From: Chaenocephalus aceratus
Lineage: Eukaryota; Chordata; Actinopteri; Perciformes; Channichthyidae
DNA: 64,000 nucleotides
NCBI GenBank assembly: GCA_023974075.1
Contig: CM043798.1
Location: 18,714,941-18,778,940 of the forward strand
Direction: 5' to 3'
Position numbers and translations under genes: made by a program. This document shows, piece by piece, positions 35,951 to 45,484 of the stretch. The number at the start of each line of letters is the position of its first letter. The stretch's first letter is position 1. The notes beneath the pieces are model-generated. The model was not told the DNA's origin. It made no database searches and saw only the letters and a list, made by a program, of their open reading frames with translations.

Positions 35951-37351
35951 AAATAAATTACATTCATATTTTCACTTCTTTTGTCTACTGATTACTGAAA
36001 ATGTTAGCTATCACATCCAAATGGGACTATCAAATGAAAGGATAAGCTTACCATACAATACAGAAAACATTACACATTAAGGCTCAAATATTTTCCCAAG
36101 CCGGAGCAGTCTGAAAAGAGTCCCAAGTTTAAAAACACAAAATCTTGACAATGAATACCACGCTGTCATTTATCAGTGACAATGCAACAACAAGAAGGTC
36201 TCCCCTAATCCCATGTATTTTGGCATCAAATATGTCATAAGCATACCATAGAATGTAATTATGAAGTGCAATACCCACAATCCCTACAGGGTCATAACGT
36301 CACAGAAGATAATACCTTTTAGAGAGTTTCTAAATTGTTCAGTATGCAGATAAATATTTGTTTTACAATAGAAACATTTTTCTCCATAAATGTTCCCACA
36401 TGTTGTGAGCATCAACTTTAAATCGTTTGTCAACAAATAAAAAACATCTTAATTTACTTTAGGACAACATTTTGTTTATAACACCACTACATTAACAATA
36501 AGCATAGGAAAATGAGAACTGTCAACATTTAAGATTGTGCTTTTACTCTTTATGTAATCAGATCTATTTCACATTGAAAATGTGATAAAGCCACATTGAA
36601 AGTTACATGTACAAAAGTAAAGATTTCGAATCATTGTATGACTTCAGTACACTAGAAAATAAATTAAAGATGTGCAACACCTGTATCAGTAATTAAAATG
36701 ATATAACTTATGTACAGGGTTGGGAGGGCTACTTGCCAAAAACACAACCAGTAACTTAATGTGAGTATCAAGATATAAAAGTAATGTAACCTGATAACTT
36801 TATTTTTCTTTTGGATTACCTCAATATCAAATGCAATGCAAATAAACACAGGAGAGAAGAAATATTAATATGATTTTTTTACTTAAATGTATAATATAAT
36901 ACCATAAAGCAGATTCAGGCAGTAGGTGTATAGATTCACAATGAAAGTATTAGCCTACAGAACAGTACCGCTTCCAGAGAAGAGATACAATTTGATCATT
37001 TTTCATATATATGCTCTTTTTAGGTTTTGAATAAGATTGTAATCCTGAGTTTCCCTATTATTAAAAAAAGTAAAACTAATCCGATTACATATTTTCCTAT
37101 GTATCTAAGGATTACACTTTCCTTTTTTTCTATACGATCTTGATTCGTGTTAGATGTAATCCATTACTATCTAAGCCAATACAAGTCATCACTTTTGGAA
37201 AATTGTCTCAAGTTATAAATTATGCCTTCAACCTCTTTCACGTGGAGAAGACATCACATTGGCGAGGCGTTGCAACTTCCCTCAAGCGTCCTACATGAAA
37301 GAAAGATCACATGTTAGAAATGTGTGCACAAACTATTCAGTATGACCCGTC
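35951..37351. other. Non-coding interval
   Basis: AT-rich. Poly(A)-signal-like AATAAA lies near 35951. A GGGTTGGGAGGGCTACTTGCC motif near 36717 resembles a common fish repeat end. No gene supported. Confidence 0.5.
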
Positions 37352-37714
37352 TTAGTTTAAAGCCCAAGTGTAAGAGTGAACAGAGGCGGAGTCTGTTTGT
37401 TGGCTGCTGCTACCCAAACCAACATCGTCCTCACAAGCATTGGCTGTTGGAATGTCATTATGCTCCACATGTGGAACAACAAAGGCTTCTTCAGGTGTGC
37501 CTTGTATCATAATGATATTGCTCTGATCAGCAGCAAGACTGTTTTCACCACTACCATGGTCGACATCTGCAACCTCCTCATTGCTGTTAACAGTCGAACT
37601 AGGAGTGTCACTTACCTCGTCATTGCTACTCACCCTGCTTCTCCTTCCAGGCTGGTGTTCTTTGGTGAAATAGAAAATGGTGGGCACTGCAGTGTTTTTC
37701 AGGCATCTCCTTCC
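37352..37714 (-). pseudogene. THAP gene 3' exon, orphaned
   Basis: After a TTATTAG acceptor the minus-strand exon encodes GRRCLKNTAVPTIFYFTKEH, with the AVPTIF box that closes THAP domains. An acidic, Ser-rich tail follows to a stop at 37352. The 363-bp exon is in phase 0. No upstream exon lies on this strand in the next 15 kb, but matching phase-0 exons 1 and 2 occur on the opposite strand at 52475-52537 and 53347-53457. Confidence 0.7.
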
Positions 37715-37926
37715 CTAATAAAAATAATAAACAAAAACACATAAAATAACTTTTTGAGGTCTGTAGATATTCAACTTTCTTTTGAATAATGTTGTTTTAA
37801 ATGTAAGAGTGCATAATAAAAGACAATAGAGGGCCAACATGTTAACTATGCAGTTAATCCATTCAACAATTACGTGTTTCCAAGATTCAGATTCAAAGGA
37901 TTGATGTCATAGCACATAGGCTACAG

Positions 37927-38140
37927 CAGCGTTTCTCAAAGTGTGGGGCGCGCTCCATTGGTGGGGCGCAGAGATGTGATAGGTGGGTCGCGAAAAAAAA
38001 AAAATTATTTAAAAAAAAAAAAAGATTAAATTCTTTTATTTTTTACATTTTTTTTTCACATTTATTTATTATTTATACACTGGTGGAATATCAAAACAAC
38101 GCCCCGCCCGGGGTGCAAAACGTATCAATGAAAAGCGACC
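37927..38140. repeat. hAT-like repeat end in left arm
   Basis: CAGCGTTTCTCAAAGTGTGGGGCGC resembles hAT ends of the CAGxGxTTCTCAAA class. Poly-A/T runs follow. The mirror is at about 55880-56032. Confidence 0.45.
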
Positions 38141-39139
38141 CTCTCCCACACAAAACAACACCTGTAGATAACCCAATTTGTGTTCTTTGAAATTGAAAAG
38201 GATATTGCATTGTGTTTGATACTTTCGTTGCAGTTGTATGTCTTAAGTGTAATTTGGCATGCTTTTATTTTGAAGGCAAGTTTACGCTGTTGATAGTTGT
38301 TGTTGCTATGGAAACAAGAAACGTTTCACAGCGGGCGGAACTTGTCATAAAGTCCGCGATAATAAAGCCCACCCATTTAGAGGGAAGATATGATTGGTCA
38401 ATTGTACTGTCATTTGACATTACTCTCATTCAGTTACTATAGCTGGCCCTCTGTGAATTCATAGCTGGACGTCCAATCAGCTCCTGTCTTCACAGACTCG
38501 CAGAGAGGAGCTTCTTTCATTTAACCCTTCACATTCAAACAGAAACTGAATAGGCAGATTCAAAGGATTTATTTCTTTGGAAATGTTATTTTAAATACAA
38601 TTTAATCAAGTTATTTTTGGTAAAACTATTGACAAATATTACTAAAAACATATTTAAAAAAAATATATAAAGAAAAATATAATTTGTTTTAATGTTTTTA
38701 AATATTATTTTGTAGAATATCTTAGGCCCACAGAGACAGGCTCGCCACTGGTAAACATCTCTCATACACACGTGTGAAACGCTCTCACAGACACACACAA
38801 CAGCGTTGCAGTCGGGAAGAAAAGCAATGTGGAGCGAGAGAGCGAGAGAGCAAGAGAGAGAGCACACCTTTATCTATTTAATAAAGTTGTACAAAATAAA
38901 GTAAGAAATCATTCCAATGTGTACTATAGGACAGTAAAAAGTTTAAAAGGGGAGTGATTAGTCAAATATGCATAAATAAAAAGAAAGAATGCTAACTAGG
39001 TAACATAAGATAAGAATAAACAAGTTTAAATGATTTGTTGTGATCATATTCTAAAGATGTTTGGATTATTGAAAAGTATACAGCTCCCTTTCATCTGAGT
39101 GTTGAGAGCTGTATCCATAAATTCATGTTGGGCTCAAAG

Positions 39140-39432
39140 TAGGGCTGCTCGATTATGGCAAAAATCATAATCTCGATTATTTGGGTCAATAATTGATATC
39201 ACGATTATTAAAAACGATTAACCATTTACTTTGAAAAACATTATTTATTGAAGAAAATAATTTGAAAAGTATGTTTTTAACAGTTGATTACCCTGAACTT
39301 TAAGTATAATTCAACTGAAAAACCTATTTAAAAAATAAATAAAATCGTTTTATTTCGATTATGTTGTTTTCATAATCGTTGCAAGCCAAAATCGTAATTG
39401 CGATTAAAATACGATTTAATTGAGCAGCCCTA
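39140..39432. mobile_element. hAT MITE, left-arm copy
   Basis: Inverted ends TAGGGCTGCTCGATTATG and CAATTGAGCAGCCCTA (inward sequence AATCG-rich), with a perfect 8-bp duplication GCTCAAAG at 39132-39139 and 39433-39440. The same insertion is present in the right arm. Confidence 0.9.
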
Positions 39433-39644
39433 GCTCAAAGTGCACCAGATTGATGCATTCAACTTCAACATTTAAAAAAAATCTTCCTGGGGGTGCATGC
39501 CCCCGGACCCTCGAGGATGTGACGTCCACCACCAAATAAAGCAGGTTAAAATAATTAAATTGCATACATTTTATTTTAGTAAACACTGAAAACGGGTCCC
39601 ACAGACCCAAACAGCACTCAAAGGTTAAAGGTAGCATATAATAA

Positions 39645-39890
39645 TGTTAAAATGTGCTAAATATATACACTGCAAAAAAACAAAAAAGAGGAGTAAAAGT
39701 AGCTCACGACTTGTTTTATTCTTTGAAAGTAACCCTCATCCTAAAAAAAGTTGGAGACCCCTGTTAACGATACATTTGACAATTTTAAGCTTGGCCTACC
39801 ATTTTATTGGAGCGATGAGGAACAGGTGGGGCTTGAAAAGGCCCACCTGTTCAAAGTGGGGAATGACAGAAAAAGTTTGAGAACCACTGC
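39645..39890. repeat. Two hAT-like ends in tandem
   Basis: Reverse complement of 54087-54340, where CAGTGGTTCTCAAACTTTTT and CAGGGGTCTCCAACTTTTTT ends can be read. These are recognisable hAT-type termini of short non-coding repeats. Confidence 0.55.
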
Positions 39891-40137
39891 CTTAGACCCT
39901 CACATCGTACAAGGAAAAACTTCCGGAGAAAACCAACAGTTTAAAGGGAAAAATGGGAGAAACCTCAGGGAGAGCAACAGAGGAGGGATCCCTCTCCCAG
40001 GACGGACAGACGTGCAATAGATGCCGTGTGTAAATTGAAAAGATAATACATTTGCAACATAGGTAGTCCAAATGTTTGGAAATGCATGTGTCTGTAATAA
40101 GAAGATGAATCCACAAGGATATCCATCCAGGACAGTA
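39891..40137. repeat. Left-specific dispersed repeat
   Basis: The only part of the left arm without a right-arm counterpart. Blocks such as AGGAGGGATCCCTCTCCCAG and GTGCAATAGATGCCGTG are, from memory, a common fish repeat. Confidence 0.5.
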
Positions 40138-40184
40138 GTGTTACCAATGCCATGTCAATCTCATTAGTATGCAGAAAAAGTGAC

Positions 40185-40358
40185 AGGTCGCCCCGCCCCT
40201 TTTTGGCCGGAAGTCCCGCCTTTTTTGACCGGAAGTCCCGCCTTTTTATTTTTATTTTGAAAACCGGAAGTCCCGTCTCATTATACCGGAAGTCCCGTCT
40301 CGTTCGACCGGATGTCCCGCCCCCACTTCCGGCGGATGTCCCGCCACCGCTTCCGGTT
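40185..40358 (+). promoter_or_regulatory. ETS/GABP plus GC-box array (left arm)
   Basis: Seven or more motifs: CCGGAAGTCCCGCC/TC at 40207, 40229, 40264 and 40286, CCGGATGTCCCGCC at 40308, and inverse TTCCGG at 40325-40332 and 40350-40358. CCGGAAGT is the ETS/GABP consensus; CCCGCC is a GC-box core. Three spacings are exactly 22 bp, about two helical turns. It lies about 390-560 bp upstream of the first virus-like gene and is mirrored in the other arm. Confidence 0.65.
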
Positions 40359-40634
40359 TACAAAATAAAATTAAAATAAAATTAAAATTAAAAAAATGAG
40401 AAAAATTAAATGCCGTTGTTTTCAATCAATTAATATACATTGTACAATATACAATGATATATGTCCCGCCTCCTAACCACTTCCTGTGTGGTTAATCCTG
40501 TATATAGTAGTGAATGTAACTTGCAAATAATATGAAATTAATCAAAAGTAAAGCATCTAAAAATATATATATTTAAACCTCTCTGTTTTTGCGAACAGGA
40601 CAGGAGGGGAGAAAACATATGGTGGAGGAGGGGG

Positions 40635-40637
<3 letters not shown>

Positions 40638-40665
<28 letters not shown>
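40638..40665. repeat. (CA)n microsatellite
   Basis: CA run between the enhancer-like array and the first gene, mirrored as (GT)n at about 50921-50950. Confidence 0.9.
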
Positions 40666-40667
<2 letters not shown>

Positions 40668-40746
40668 TCCCCGCCCCTCACCCCCTCTCCCTCTGTCTAA
40701 ATAAAAAGCCAGCGTCACTCTTAAATATTTTTCAAGTCGAGAGAAA

Positions 40747-41550
40747 ATGGCCAAAAGACGTCTTGATATGAATTTAATCAGCGAGACACCGGTGACAACT
40801 TACAACCATCCGTTGGGTGCTCCAATCAAGAAACGAATGAAGTTTGTATGCCGGGTTCAGACGCCTACAGCCGAAGAACTTCACGAAGAATGGACTCTAA
40901 AAAATGGCGATGTTTGGGGTTATATATTCAACTATATGGCTAATGAACTGCATTTCTACAATCTGAAGAATGGAGAAACGTATGGACCTCGTAGTGTTAA
41001 AGCGACACTGACCTCAACAGATTGGGCTGTGTTAACTCTGGTGTCTTCCCAAGATCTACACGCAACCATTGTATCGGAAGAAGTAGTGCATCAAGAAACC
41101 ATAGTGGAACCACCGGTGTACAAGATATTTGCAAAGAAAAGCAAAGAAACACAAACAACATGCGAGATTAAAGAAGAGCTTGCATCCTTACCCCTCAGTG
41201 TGGAGGAAAAAGAAGGAGATATTCCCACACAGCCAGAAGGGAGAAGAGTCCTGACAAGCACCGTCTGGGAAACTAAAAGCGGACCCTCTGGGCGTTGGTA
41301 TTACCGCTCAAGCCGTTTGGTGACTTTGGGTAAGGACTCCTCTGATTATTTTGTTTTGGAGTATTTTAATTCTACCTGCGGGGTATTTCAAACGTCCTTG
41401 AGGGTGCCTCTGACTGCATGGCTGGAAATGATTGATGGAAAAGCTACAAAGCTTAAAGAACTTTTTAAACAGAGTCAGACATCGATGGACATTATACTGG
41501 TGAAAAAGACCCTCACGTTTGCAGAGGACTCCGCCCCCCAGTCAACATAA
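40747..41550 (+). CDS. Virus-like gene 1: two-domain, possibly PC4-like protein, 267 aa (left)
   Basis: Intact intronless ORF starting in the context AAAATGG, 40 bp after a CTAAATAAAA TATA-like box (40697-40706). Basic clusters (residues 3-5 and 28-30) suggest nuclear import. Two similar modules (about 56-105 and 180-235) share a beta-rich pattern ending in LT..DW or PL..W plus a helix. The first has GETYGPRSVKATLTSTDWAVL, the second TCGVFQTSLRVPLTAWLEMI. This resembles the PC4/Sub1 ssDNA-binding fold, but I could not confirm it. An acidic linker joins them. The right-arm copy encodes the same protein. Identity outside this window is unknown. Confidence 0.7.
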   Translation: MAKRRLDMNLISETPVTTYNHPLGAPIKKRMKFVCRVQTPTAEELHEEWTLKNGDVWGYIFNYMANELHFYNLKNGETYGPRSVKATLTSTDWAVLTLVSSQDLHATIVSEEVVHQETIVEPPVYKIFAKKSKETQTTCEIKEELASLPLSVEEKEGDIPTQPEGRRVLTSTVWETKSGPSGRWYYRSSRLVTLGKDSSDYFVLEYFNSTCGVFQTSLRVPLTAWLEMIDGKATKLKELFKQSQTSMDIILVKKTLTFAEDSAPQST

Positions 41551-41623
41551 CAAGTCCCACCCACCTCAGCAGATCATTTAAAAAGTAAGGACCTCGCGAG
41601 GACATTTTTAGAGAGCAACAACC
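41551..41623 (+). promoter_or_regulatory. Leader/promoter module 1 (left)
   Basis: AAGTCCCACCCACCTCAGCA, then ATCATTTAAAAAG as a TATA-like box, then AAGGACCTCGCGAGGAC, and ATG within CCATGG. Versions of the same module precede the genes at 43060, 44294 and 46055. Confidence 0.6.
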
Positions 41624-42268
41624 ATGGATCCGAGAAAAACCACAATCTGCAGCCTGGATCAAACGCCTACAGGACCGCCATCCTCACCAACATTTTGGAC
41701 ACCAGATCTGGACAGCGCTATGGCTGACATTGATATCACGGGGTGGCTGGATATGCCTCAACCTCCACCAGAGTCTCCAGAGGAATCAACAACAGTAGGC
41801 GTTGATATGCCATGCTCTACTTGTGTTCCCGAGGGTGATGCTGCAGAACGTATTAGGACATCTGCATTCCTGAACACGGTAAAAGCGGTTGTAGTTCATC
41901 TGTTGGATAGAGTCGTGTACCTTTACAGAAAGGAAACATGTAACGGATGTCAAGTCGATCACCCCAGTCAGAGGCAACACGAGTGTTTATTCCCTACCGA
42001 TGAATACTATTTGGATCTACACTATGATGAAGTGGTAAAGAGACTGTGGACCGTTCGTTTCATTCCAGCCATTCGGGACGCTCTGCACCAGAACCACCTT
42101 CATGTGTCAGAGAGGAGAGTCTATGGAGCTACCGAGGCGATTCTGCACAACCTCAGAAACACCAGACTCTTTGAGGCTAAAATCGAGAAACTATACGAAC
42201 AGCTGGTAGAGAACGACGAGACCCAAATGAAGATTACAAGAGCAGCTTGGGCCTTCTGGCAACATTAG
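41624..42268 (+). CDS. Virus-like gene 2: Cys/His protein, 214 aa (left)
   Basis: Intronless ORF with CCATGG start context. The first 60 residues are Pro/Ser-rich and acidic, followed by CSTC (64-67). A helical region leads into a putative zinc site C106-x2-C109-x3-H113-PSQ-x2-H119-x-C121, then a mostly helical C-terminus. The ETCNGCQVDHPSQRQHEC pattern resembles motifs I recall in uncharacterised proteins of aquatic animals, some probably viral; a role is not assigned. A clear paralogue lies at 44294. An AATAAA signal (42386) follows 118 bp downstream. The right arm carries an identical protein. Confidence 0.7.
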   Translation: MDPRKTTICSLDQTPTGPPSSPTFWTPDLDSAMADIDITGWLDMPQPPPESPEESTTVGVDMPCSTCVPEGDAAERIRTSAFLNTVKAVVVHLLDRVVYLYRKETCNGCQVDHPSQRQHECLFPTDEYYLDLHYDEVVKRLWTVRFIPAIRDALHQNHLHVSERRVYGATEAILHNLRNTRLFEAKIEKLYEQLVENDETQMKITRAAWAFWQH

Positions 42269-42385
42269 GAAGAGTTTTTATTTTATTTTTGATACTTTTT
42301 CGTTAAAGTATGTTTTTATTTTTGATCTGTTTTTATATTTTACTTCTTTTGTAACATGTTTTTCTATACAAGGGTGTGACATATC

Positions 42386-42391
42386 AATAAA
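42386..42391 (+). terminator. Poly(A) signal AATAAA after gene 2 (left)
   Basis: ATATCAATAAAATGC follows the gene 2 stop by about 118 bp and is mirrored at 49195-49200. It suggests RNA polymerase II transcription of genes 1-2. Confidence 0.6.
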
Positions 42392-42759
42392 ATGCATTGT
42401 AAGAAAAACTGTAGATTTATTTAAACATTTGTCCTACGCGTATAAAACAAATGTCCGCGAGCCTAAAGGCTGGCGGGTTTTTTTAAATAGTCTGAATGAG
42501 CAAAATTAAGTACTTTTTCTGAGCAGATTTTCTTTAAGACTGTGACTCTTAACACACCAACCCCCCGAGAGACAGACATACTCATCCCCTTTTCAACGTA
42601 TTTTGTTTTTGTCTTTCTCGCTTTTTTTTTTTGGAAAAAACTACATAGTGATTGCTAGCAAAAATACAACATGCAACTAATACATTATACAATATTACGA
42701 CTTTTGGCGATATTTTCAACACAATATACTTGTACCCTTTTTTTTTTTTTTTCATTAAT

Positions 42760-42968
42760 TTGTATTGAATTGAGTTTTCTTTTTTTTGATTTTTCAACAT
42801 ACTATATGACTTTTACATATTTCTGACGTACTATACTTTTTTGACTTTTTTCTGTAGAATCTTGACAAAACTATTACTTGTTCTTAAATGATGACCTATT
42901 GCTGGAGATGAGATGAAAAAGCTACAACGCTTAAAGAACTTTTTTCTAAAAACTCTCAATTCTACACT
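42760..42968 (+). repeat. Tandem unit A: gene 1 3'-end relic plus upstream sequence
   Basis: TTGTATTGAATTGAGTTTTC through GCTGGAGATGAGATGAAAAA and CTTAAAGAACTTTTTT recurs about 1.22 kb downstream at 43990-44190. The last part is a decayed copy of the gene 1 C-terminus (WLEMIDGKATKLKELF region). It shows that a block ending in the promoter module was duplicated. Confidence 0.75.
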
Positions 42969-43059
42969 GACTCCCCCCACTCAACGCAATAAGTCCCACC
43001 CCACTCAGCAAATCATCTAAAACGAAGGACCCCACCAAGACGACCGTTGAAAACTAGCC
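42969..43059 (+). promoter_or_regulatory. Leader/promoter module 2 (left)
   Basis: CTCAACGCAATAAGTCCCAC, CTCAGCAAATCATCTAAAAC (TATA-like), GAAGGACC, and a start in AGCCATGG. Close match to modules 3 and 4. Confidence 0.6.
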
Positions 43060-43257
43060 ATGGATCTGAGAAAAACCAAGTCTGATGTAGCCTACCCTTA
43101 TTATCACCAGGATAATGGATATGGGCTTAATGACTGGATGGTACAAAGTAGGGGAGAGGATGTTCCCGAAGAAGAGCTCTCCTCTATATGTAATAGTATT
43201 GTAAACGAAACATTTAAAGTGGTCCTGGAATCTTCATTTTTCAGAAACATTCTGTAA
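43060..43257 (+). pseudogene. Virus-like gene 3: short chimeric ORF, 65 aa (left)
   Basis: The first 39 residues (starting MDLRKTKSDVAYPYYHQD) match the N-terminus of the central gene at 46055. The rest (IVNETFKVVLESSF) is a fragment of the gene at 44866. It therefore looks like a recombinant remnant rather than a functional gene, although the promoter module and start are intact. The right arm has the same ORF. Confidence 0.6.
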
Positions 43258-43279
43258 CATTACCGAAGAAATTACACTT

Positions 43280-43960
43280 ACTCTTTTTCTTGTGTTACCA
43301 AGATACTTTTAGATACAGTTTGGTGTCTAAAAACTGAAACTGGTTGAATATGAAGTACTTTATAAGGAATTCGGATTCTTTTAAAGGCAGATTTTGGCTT
43401 TTTTTCTCTTGCCAAGATACTTTTAGACACACTTTGAGGGATGCAAAACCTTAAAACTAGAAAATGAAGTACAGTCTGATTAGATTTTTTCTTAAAGACT
43501 GTTTCTCTAAAAGGTAAGTTTGTGATTTTAACAATTTTCCCTGACACTTGGCAGATTTGTGTGTAATTCTCTCACAAAGGAACTGTAAGATACACTTTTT
43601 ATATATGCAAAACCTTAAACTTTTTTTTTTTTTTTTTTGAAAATAAAATACTTTGTCTGAATACATTTTCTTTAAAGGCACTTTTTTTTATTTTAACGCT
43701 ATTTCAGTGGAAAAATACATTTTTGTTGACATCAAGGCTTTTTTTCTCTTTTCTTGTGTTACTAAGATACTTTTAGACACACTTTGGTGTATGCAACACT
43801 TGTTCAGTTAAACAATGGGGTTTTTTTTTTCTGATAAACTTACATATTTTAGTTATTTTATGTTACCAAGATACTTTGAGATACACCCTGATGTACGCAA
43901 CACTTAACAAAGGGTATAATATGAAGTACTTGGTAAGGAAGGGGTTTTTCTTTAAGGGTG
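43280..43960. repeat. Degenerate repeat array, left arm
   Basis: Four or more copies of TGTTACCAAGATACTTTTAG followed by ACACACTTTGGTGTATGCAA-type sequence, spaced 100-350 bp, with AGTGTATCTTACAG and AATCTGCCAAGTGT elements on the opposite strand. The same family, in inverse orientation, fills the palindrome centre (45485-45965). Confidence 0.7.
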
Positions 43961-44196
43961 CAAAACTTTAGAACAGGGTAAAATATTCATTAAATTGTAT
44001 TGAATTGAGTTTTCTTTTTTGATTTTCAACATACTATTTTGTACACAATGACTTTTCCATATTTCTGATAAACTATACTTTTTTCCGTAAAATCATGACA
44101 AACTATTACTTATTCTTAAATGTCACCTATTGCTGGAGATGAGATGAAAAAGCTACAACGCTTAAAGAACTTTTTTTCTAAAAACTCTCAATTCTA

Positions 44197-44293
44197 TAAT
44201 TGACTCCCCCATTCAATGCAATGAGCCCCACCCTCCACTCAGCAAATCATCTAAAACGAAGGACCTCGCTAAGACGATCGTTGTAAACTAGCC
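44197..44293 (+). promoter_or_regulatory. Leader/promoter module 3 (left)
   Basis: CCCATTCAATGCAATGAGCC, CTCAGCAAATCATCTAAAAC (TATA-like), GAAGGACCTCGCTAAGAC, and a start in AGCCATGG. Confidence 0.6.
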
Positions 44294-44854
44294 ATGGAGC
44301 AGAGAAAAGCCAAGACTCCCCCCGCGAGTTGCAGTCAGGAACAGAGTCCACCAGCAACACCACCATGTGGGAAACCCGAATCTTGCAGTACTACTGCTGC
44401 TGATGCTACTCCTCGGGTCAAGAAGTCTCAGTTTAGGGACACAGTGAAAGCGGAGTTGTTTTATATTCTGGAGATGGTGATGTATCGATACAGAAAAGAA
44501 ATCTGCAAAGAATGCCGACGCAGTAACCCCGACCAGAGGCAACACGATTGTCGGAATGACATGCCCGATTTCTTCTTCAGAAACAATTACAAAGCGTTAA
44601 TGAAAAGACTTTGGCTCGCCGACTTCGTTGCAGTGATTGACCAGAGTCTTATGGAAAAAGGCATTTGCGAGGATAAACTGAGGATAGGACGCGCTTCGGA
44701 AGCTTTTCTGCACAAGCTTGTAAAATGCAGATGCCTCAAGGAGAGACTTGAAATATCCATACAGAGTTGGATGGAGAAGAAGAAGACTAACAAACAGCAG
44801 TCGGATGGAGAAGAAGCCAGGGACTTGTTCAATGCAGTGACTTTTTTTCTTTAA
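44294..44854 (+). CDS. Virus-like gene 4: Cys/His paralogue, 186 aa (left)
   Basis: Shares with gene 2 the MxxRK start, a Pro/Ser-rich N-terminus, YRYRKEICKEC, and QRQHDC. The putative site keeps C71, C74, H84 and C86, but the first His of gene 2 (H113, in HPSQ) is Asn here (SNPDQ), so zinc binding may differ or rely on fewer ligands. A helical region with LWLADFVAVIDQ follows, and a Lys-rich tail. The left copy is full length; the right copy stops at residue 162. Confidence 0.65.
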   Translation: MEQRKAKTPPASCSQEQSPPATPPCGKPESCSTTAADATPRVKKSQFRDTVKAELFYILEMVMYRYRKEICKECRRSNPDQRQHDCRNDMPDFFFRNNYKALMKRLWLADFVAVIDQSLMEKGICEDKLRIGRASEAFLHKLVKCRCLKERLEISIQSWMEKKKTNKQQSDGEEARDLFNAVTFFL

Positions 44855-44865
44855 GTAAAATAAAA

Positions 44866-45330
44866 ATGGGAAACTACTTTGCAAAACGCTCTGTATATAT
44901 TGATCATAATGTAGTCATTACCCGTTTAATAAATGTGGTGATGGGAACGATTGAAAACAGAACGAGTAGTGACCCCTGTGTAAAAAGAATGGCCGAAGTT
45001 TGTAAACTGGAAGACATTTTGGATATCGTTCGTTCTAGCAGTACTATTCAGGGTCATTGGGAAACGGTTGTAAACGAAACATTTAAAGTGGTCCTGGAAT
45101 CTTCATTTTCCGAAACATTCTGTAACATTATCTCAGAAATGAAACAAACATCAAAAGTGTATCATGTGCTCTCATTGTATGCTCTGTTTGTAGATGTAAT
45201 GCATCTGTGTGTTGAAAACAGCATACACGTGAATATTTTGACTGAAGTGAAAAAACTCCATCACGATATCTCCAGTAATATGGGGAATTCTAAGCTGGAG
45301 ACTGTCCTGGGGATGCTACAATCAGTATAA
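44866..45330 (+). CDS. Virus-like gene 5: helical protein, possibly Bcl-2-like, 154 aa (left)
   Basis: Begins 12 bp after the gene 4 stop with no promoter module of its own, so it may share its transcript. All-helical pattern: an N-terminal helix with VITRLINVVMGTIE, a central segment with HWETVVNETFKVVLES, and a hydrophobic helix YHVLSLYALFVDVMHLCV. Its place and amphipathicity recall the BH1 helix region of small viral Bcl-2/E1B-19K proteins. The canonical NWGR is not present, so this is only a suggestion. The arm homology ends at codon 126, so the last 28 residues are unique to this copy. Confidence 0.55.
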   Translation: MGNYFAKRSVYIDHNVVITRLINVVMGTIENRTSSDPCVKRMAEVCKLEDILDIVRSSSTIQGHWETVVNETFKVVLESSFSETFCNIISEMKQTSKVYHVLSLYALFVDVMHLCVENSIHVNILTEVKKLHHDISSNMGNSKLETVLGMLQSV

Positions 45331-45484
45331 CTATTGATTTTGTGTTTGAAAAAAATAAAAAAAGTGTTTTTTACATCTAAAAACTGTTGTCATCATTATA
45401 GCAAGGGGAGCGTGTCTGATACATGTGTATTACAGTCCTTCTTGTTGTGTTTTTCAGTGTTTTCTGTGTGTCTGTACACACAAA

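Larger units (their letters stand above)
37927..45245 (+). repeat. Left arm of giant palindrome
   Basis: This 7.3-kb sequence is the reverse complement of 46344-56032 apart from a 2.6-kb right-arm insert and scattered substitutions and indels. It starts at CAGCGTTTCTCAAA and ends at TTTTGACTGA inside a gene. It includes ordinary transposon sequence (37927-39890), a 0.25-kb left-specific repeat (39891-40137) and the virus-like gene set (40140-45245). Confidence 0.95.

Noticed and set aside
37376..37744. 122-residue plus-strand ORF
   Set aside because: Antisense of the THAP exon that carries the AVPTIF box and a proper acceptor.
43278..43681. ORFs in the AT-rich repeat arrays of the palindrome arms
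   Set aside because: Lys/Phe-rich readings of degenerate repeats, with none of the promoter modules that precede the likely genes.
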